Positions 60,482 through 64,000 of a DNA stretch of 64,000 nucleotides are shown here, one piece after another; the stretch's first letter is position 1; each line of letters begins with the position of its first letter. Origin of the DNA: CAZCFB01 sp964511535 (GTDB lineage Bacteria > Myxococcota_A > Polyangia > GCA-2747355 > CAZCFB01). Below the pieces are notes generated by a model. It was not told the DNA's origin. It ran no database searches and saw only the letters and a list, made by a program, of their open reading frames with translations. Made by a program: the position numbers and the translations under genes. The stretch covers positions 133,500-197,499 of the forward strand of contig CAZEFW010000001.1 of the NCBI GenBank assembly GCA_964511535.1, in the 5' to 3' direction.

Positions 60482-63448
60482 TTAGTAAAAGACCTGGAGG
60501 CGGCCCGGGAAGAGTTTGTACACAGAGTCGCCTACTGCGAAATCGATGAAACCGTCGCCGTTGACGTCCTTGACCCAGATGATGTGCTCCGCGTAGCCGG
60601 AGCTGCGGATCTTCTCGTCAGTGATCTTGGTGGCGGCCTGGCTCAGGTTCCAGTTCTTCAGCTTGGAGAACGGCCCCGCCTGGCCGTTGAACAGGTAAAT
60701 CTCGCCCCAGCGGCCGCCTGATGCGTTGCTGTTCAGGCCGCTGATCATCACGTCCGAGCGCTTGTCGCTGTTGATGTCAGCGCCCTTGACCGGATCGATA
60801 TCCGCTGCATTGGCAATGCTCCGGCCGGTGCTGTTGTTGGTGAAATAGGTGTTGTCGTTGTTGACCACGATCACAGCGTCCGAGGTGGAGGTGGGGGTCT
60901 TGGTGCCGCCCAGGGTGAAGATGAACACCTTGCCCGGCTTGCCCACGCCGTGGAACGGCTCGCCGATCATGAACTCGGCCTTGCCGTCGCCGTTGATGTC
61001 ACCGGCGCCGGCCGAGATGAAGCCGAAGCCGAAGCTGTTGCTGGCGCCGGCGATGCGAACCACCCGGCTGCTGGTCTTGATGTTGAGCGTGGTCTGAGTG
61101 CCGGCGGTGCCCGCCGCGCCCTTGACGATGTACACCGCGCCGTTGATGGCGGTGCCCTCCAGCGGCGCGCCCACGATGAGGTCGTGGTACACGTCGCCGT
61201 CCAGCCGGCCGCCGGCGAAGGTGAACTGACCGATGCCGGGGCCCTTTGTGCCGCCCTGGATCCGCAGGTCTGCCTTGGTGGGCATGATGTTGTCGATGGG
61301 GGTCTTGCCCGACGCCATCATCGGGATGTTCTTCTTGCCGTACACAACCAGCACCTCGGCGAACCCGGTGCTGCTGCCGCCGTCGTAGTAGCCGAAAGCG
61401 AAGTCGCCCAGGCCGTCGCCGTTGACGTCAGCGGAGGCGGGGCTGTTGCCCAGCACATACTTGGCGTTGGCCGCGCCCAGTGCCATGCGGTACATCAGGT
61501 CCGCGCCGTTGCCCTTGCCGGTGTCGGTGCGGTTGGTCCAGGTCTTCTTGCCCAGGTAAATATAGAACCGCCCGCGGCCGCCGTCCGAGGCGAACTGGTA
61601 CACGCCCAGGTCGTCGCAGTTGCCTGCATCGCCGTCGAAGTTGGTGGCCGCCACCTTGAAGCCGAACTTTCCAGCCGCCTTGGAGCCGATGAGCTGGGCG
61701 AAGTTGGACTTGGAGATGCCGGTGGCGGAGCCCCAGTAGATGCGGACCCGGCCCTTGTCGCTGGAGTAGCCGATCTCGCCCGCCGCGATGTCCGAGTAGC
61801 CGTCGCAGTTGAAGTCGCCGCTGGCCAGGCGCGCACCCAGCCGCCCCTTGGCGCTGGAGCCGGTGACCTCGATCTTCATGTAGTCCAGCTTGACGCCGGC
61901 CGGCAGGTTGGAGATGTCCGACAGCTTGTTGTTGAGGCCGATCTGCTTCACCGCGATGTAGTAGGTGTGTCCCAGGATGAGGGTCGGGGAGAAGGCGGTG
62001 TTGGTCTTGCCGTTGGCCTGGGCCGTGCCGTTCTTCTTCCACTTGGCCAGCTCGAAGTTGGAGGCGGTGATCGCCTTGTCCTGGTTGATGCGCAGGGCGT
62101 ACTTGCCCACGGCGTTGCCGTTGGTCTTCCAGGTGCACTTGATGATGCCGCCGCGGCGGTTGCTCACCGCGCAGGCCAGATCCGTGATGGCCGCCGGCTT
62201 GGCCGTGGTGACCTCCACGTTGAACACCGCCGACTTGTTGGTGGCGCCGGTAGAGGTGTTGGTGCAGGTGGCCTGCAGCGCGAGAATGCCCGTGGGCAGC
62301 GCGGTGCTGAACACGGCCTTGCCAGCGCTCGGGGTGGCGATGAGGCTCGAGGTGCCGACCTTGAGCACCACCTGGTTGACGCCGGCGTCCGTGGTCACGG
62401 TGATGGTGTTGTTCTGGCTCGAAAGCACCCACGGGGGCGTGCCGCCGGTCACCGCGGTGGGCGCCGGGCTGAAGGACGTGGAGTCGAGCTTACAGGTCAC
62501 GCTGGACAGGTCCACGGTGACTGTGTTGGTGCAGGTGGAGGTCAGGTTGCCGCCAGCCACCGGCACCGAGACGGTGGCCTTGATGGTGTTGATGGTCTTG
62601 GCGCTGGTGGTTGCCATCACCGTGTCCTTGAAGGTCACGCTGGAGGCCGCGCTGGCGCTGCCGGTGGGCGTCGCCGCGGTGCCGTTGATGTCCAGGGTCA
62701 CCGTGCCGCCCGAGGCGTTGGTGGTGCCTACCACCACGTTGGCGGTGAACTTACCGGCGCTCGCCTTGGTGTTGTCCTTGGGGTAGAGCGTGGTGGAGTT
62801 GGCCGGCGCGGTGATGGTGCAGGTGGGCGCCTTGGTGATGTTGAGCAGCTTGGAGTCGGGGCCGCAGTTGCCGTAGCTCGCCTTGATGACCGCCGCGCTC
62901 AGGTTGCTGCCCACCGTGACGCCGGTGAAGGTCGCCGCGCCGCTGGACAGGGTGGCGGTGTAGGGGGTGGCCACGCCGGTCACGGTCATGTTCACCGTGG
63001 TGCCGTCGGCGATGTTCGTGGCGGTGATCCCCACGTCGAGCTGGATGCCCGCCGTGTTGGTGTCCTGATCGTCAAGGCTGGAGATCTGGCTCACGCTCGT
63101 CACCGCGGTGCTGTTGATGGTGGAGAGCTTGACGAAGCAGGGGCCCACGTCCGGCGGGATGGTCATGTCCGGCGGGGTCATGTCAGGCGACATATCGGGA
63201 GACATGTCCGGCGAGATGTCCGGGACGGATCCCTCCATGGGAGCGATATCCTGGATGGTGTCCACCGCCTGGTCGACGCTGGCCTCCGGGGCTGACGCCT
63301 CGGCAGCCGGACCATCATCCGTTGGTCCCAGATCCGCAGCCATGTCCGGGCCGAGATCCTTCTGCTCGACCACATCGTCATCACTGCACGCCGCCGTCAT
63401 CAGCAGCGCTGTGATCCCCATCGTTGCTATCAATTTCCCCTTCAACAT
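60482..63448 (-). CDS. Large FG-GAP/integrin-like lipoprotein
   Basis: A 988-aa lipoprotein (lipobox LLMTAAC, Cys21). An Asp-rich linker contains repeated PDMSPDMS units, then several Thr/Ser-rich Ig-like beta domains with Cys pairs, then a C-terminal beta-propeller of FG-GAP units with calcium-binding-like loops (DFNCDGYSDI, DVNGDGLGDFAFG, DINGDGKAEFMIG, DVNGDGFIDFAVG). It is probably surface-exposed and adhesive or protective. ATG 63448 has GGGAG eight bases upstream; the preceding 14-bp sequence is duplicated. It lies between the PqqD-like and precursor genes, so it may be a product carrier, immunity protein or an unrelated insert. Confidence 0.88.
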   Translation of the reverse strand: MLKGKLIATMGITALLMTAACSDDDVVEQKDLGPDMAADLGPTDDGPAAEASAPEASVDQAVDTIQDIAPMEGSVPDISPDMSPDMSPDMTPPDMTIPPDVGPCFVKLSTINSTAVTSVSQISSLDDQDTNTAGIQLDVGITATNIADGTTVNMTVTGVATPYTATLSSGAATFTGVTVGSNLSAAVIKASYGNCGPDSKLLNITKAPTCTITAPANSTTLYPKDNTKASAGKFTANVVVGTTNASGGTVTLDINGTAATPTGSASAASSVTFKDTVMATTSAKTINTIKATVSVPVAGGNLTSTCTNTVTVDLSSVTCKLDSTSFSPAPTAVTGGTPPWVLSSQNNTITVTTDAGVNQVVLKVGTSSLIATPSAGKAVFSTALPTGILALQATCTNTSTGATNKSAVFNVEVTTAKPAAITDLACAVSNRRGGIIKCTWKTNGNAVGKYALRINQDKAITASNFELAKWKKNGTAQANGKTNTAFSPTLILGHTYYIAVKQIGLNNKLSDISNLPAGVKLDYMKIEVTGSSAKGRLGARLASGDFNCDGYSDIAAGEIGYSSDKGRVRIYWGSATGISKSNFAQLIGSKAAGKFGFKVAATNFDGDAGNCDDLGVYQFASDGGRGRFYIYLGKKTWTNRTDTGKGNGADLMYRMALGAANAKYVLGNSPASADVNGDGLGDFAFGYYDGGSSTGFAEVLVVYGKKNIPMMASGKTPIDNIMPTKADLRIQGGTKGPGIGQFTFAGGRLDGDVYHDLIVGAPLEGTAINGAVYIVKGAAGTAGTQTTLNIKTSSRVVRIAGASNSFGFGFISAGAGDINGDGKAEFMIGEPFHGVGKPGKVFIFTLGGTKTPTSTSDAVIVVNNDNTYFTNNSTGRSIANAADIDPVKGADINSDKRSDVMISGLNSNASGGRWGEIYLFNGQAGPFSKLKNWNLSQAATKITDEKIRSSGYAEHIIWVKDVNGDGFIDFAVGDSVYKLFPGRLQVFY

Positions 63449-63454
63449 GACCAT

Positions 63455-63482
63455 TACTCCCTTGCCTATACTCCCTTGCCTA
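63455..63482. repeat. 14-bp tandem duplication before the FG-GAP gene
   Basis: TACTCCCTTGCCTA occurs twice in tandem. On the minus strand each copy holds AGGGAG, so the duplication doubles a Shine-Dalgarno-like site. Only the nearer one has good spacing to ATG 63448. Confidence 0.8.
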
Positions 63483-63529
63483 AGATACCGTCCGGTTCCG
63501 TTCCAGTTTTCGCGTTCAGGCCGAGGCTC

Positions 63530-63895
63530 TTACCCCAGCTTGATCAGCTCGCGCTCGCTCAGTGCATCAAGGAATGAGATGCAATCTCCAAGAGCTTGTT
63601 TCCGATCCACTTCGAACTCCTCCGCCAGCTTCCCCGCCAGCTCTTCGACGGTGCTGGAGGTGTCGAGATAGGACCATATGGCCGTGCCAGTCTCGTTCAG
63701 CATGACCATCTTGTTGGAGGCTGCCCCCACGATGAACGCCTTACCCTCCAGTTCACGGTAGGCTGCCCCGGCTGCCCGGGTAACCACCGTCACCTCACTG
63801 ATCTCAATACCGTCTGCTGCAAGTGCCATGGAATCGAACCCGCAAATCCAGTTAGTCTTCATTGTTTTGTTGTTCCCAAGGCGTCCGGCGTTCAT
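63530..63895 (-). CDS. PqqD-like RiPP recognition protein
   Basis: A 121-aa protein with the PqqD fold signature: VTVVTRAAGAAYRELEGKAF, MVMLNETGTAIWSYLD, STVEELAGKLAEEFEVD and FLDALSERELI. PqqD-type proteins (RREs) bind leader peptides and present them to modifying enzymes. It is the first gene of the leftward block. Three in-frame starts are possible: ATG 63895, ATG 63862 (with GGGA upstream) and ATG 63829. It is separated from the FG-GAP gene by 81 bp. Confidence 0.88.
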   Translation of the reverse strand: MNAGRLGNNKTMKTNWICGFDSMALAADGIEISEVTVVTRAAGAAYRELEGKAFIVGAASNKMVMLNETGTAIWSYLDTSSTVEELAGKLAEEFEVDRKQALGDCISFLDALSERELIKLG

Positions 63896-63910
63896 GAAAA
63901 GCTTTAGAGA

Positions 63911-63939
63911 ACCCTAGCGCAGGCCCATTGGCCAGGCAA
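63911..63939 (-). promoter_or_regulatory. Possible promoter of the RiPP-like operon
   Basis: On the minus strand TTGCCT (63934-63939) and TAGGGT (63911-63916) are spaced by 17 bp upstream of the PqqD-like gene. A small inverted repeat GCGCA-GTT-TGCGC (63963-63975) lies further upstream. Both are weak matches. Confidence 0.35.
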
Positions 63940-64000
63940 CCCTGGATTAATTGGGGGATTGTGCGCAGTTTGCGCGATAAGAGCCCCCCCGGGAGACGCC

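Noticed and set aside
60950..63295. Very long plus-strand frame opposite the FG-GAP gene
   Set aside because: It is made of Gly/Ala/Val/His-rich low-complexity sequence and mirrors the codon bias of the real gene, which has a signal peptide and recognisable repeats.
63780..63850. GGTTCGATTCC on the minus strand, like a tRNA T-arm
   Set aside because: No anticodon or D-arm or acceptor stem pairing is found around it, and it lies inside the PqqD-like gene.
57959..63895. Simple PQQ biosynthesis cluster
   Set aside because: PqqA has a Glu-x3-Tyr core that the 52-aa peptide lacks, and pqqB, pqqC and pqqF are absent.

Overview
The window looks like chromosomal DNA of a GC-rich myxobacterium-like species (phylum Myxococcota). 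Direct signs are two secreted proteins that end in a Cys, hydrophobic stretch, Arg-cluster tail of the MYXO-CTERM type (495-aa propeller at 20251-21738, 466-aa trypsin-like protein at 46956-48356), many Cys-rich or Asp/Pro-rich lipoproteins, and regulators with DUF4388-like and GspE-N-terminal-like modules. About 55 genes are packed tightly on both strands, many with ATGA or GTGA start/stop overlaps. No tRNA, rRNA, CRISPR array, prophage or complete transposon was seen.

Layout. 1-8.0 kb: threonine synthase, a membrane protein, an acyl-CoA ligase and a HEAT-repeat protein. 8.0-11.1 kb: XerC-type recombinase and the HslVU protease. 11.2-16.3 kb: a J-domain/TPR protein, an Hsp70 and an acidic protein forming a dedicated chaperone operon. 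16.3-19.3 kb: engB, coaE, an SDR-type protein and rimI. 19.3-24.6 kb: envelope proteins, a hydrolase and a DUF368 (PopT-like) lipid-phosphate transporter. 24.6-28.0 kb: an OPT transporter and peptidase T, in one operon with DUF368. 28.1-34.0 kb: a receiver/DUF4388 regulator, a thioredoxin and lipoproteins. 34.1-37.1 kb: ruvB-ruvA-ruvC-yebC. 37.1-40.9 kb: a lipoprotein, an aminotransferase, maf and yggS. 41-48.4 kb: a GspE-N-like regulator, an LVIVD propeller, an M64 metallopeptidase, tatD, a Nudix hydrolase and a trypsin-like protease. 48.4-57.8 kb: a sodium symporter with a tiny partner peptide, a ferredoxin, uvrA, an ABC exporter with a permease-CPBP fusion, an ADP-ribosylglycohydrolase and a Crp/Fnr regulator.

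The most interesting block is 57.9-63.9 kb, transcribed leftward: a PqqD-like recognition protein, a large FG-GAP lipoprotein, a 52-codon gene with the look of a peptide precursor, a soluble S24/S26-type peptidase, an HPr-kinase-like protein and a radical SAM/SPASM enzyme. The last three abut or overlap. Together they read as an undescribed RiPP (ribosomally made, modified peptide) pathway, with the precursor at 60307-60465.

A second theme is intergenic DNA built from heptanucleotide tandem arrays of four or six units in several sequence families (GCTTGAG, GCTTCAG, RACTGTC, RAAYRRR), often as inverted pairs at gene ends. A separate 29-bp REP-like duplicate lies at 23442-23537, and a hexanucleotide tract forms the C-terminus of the ABC ATPase gene.
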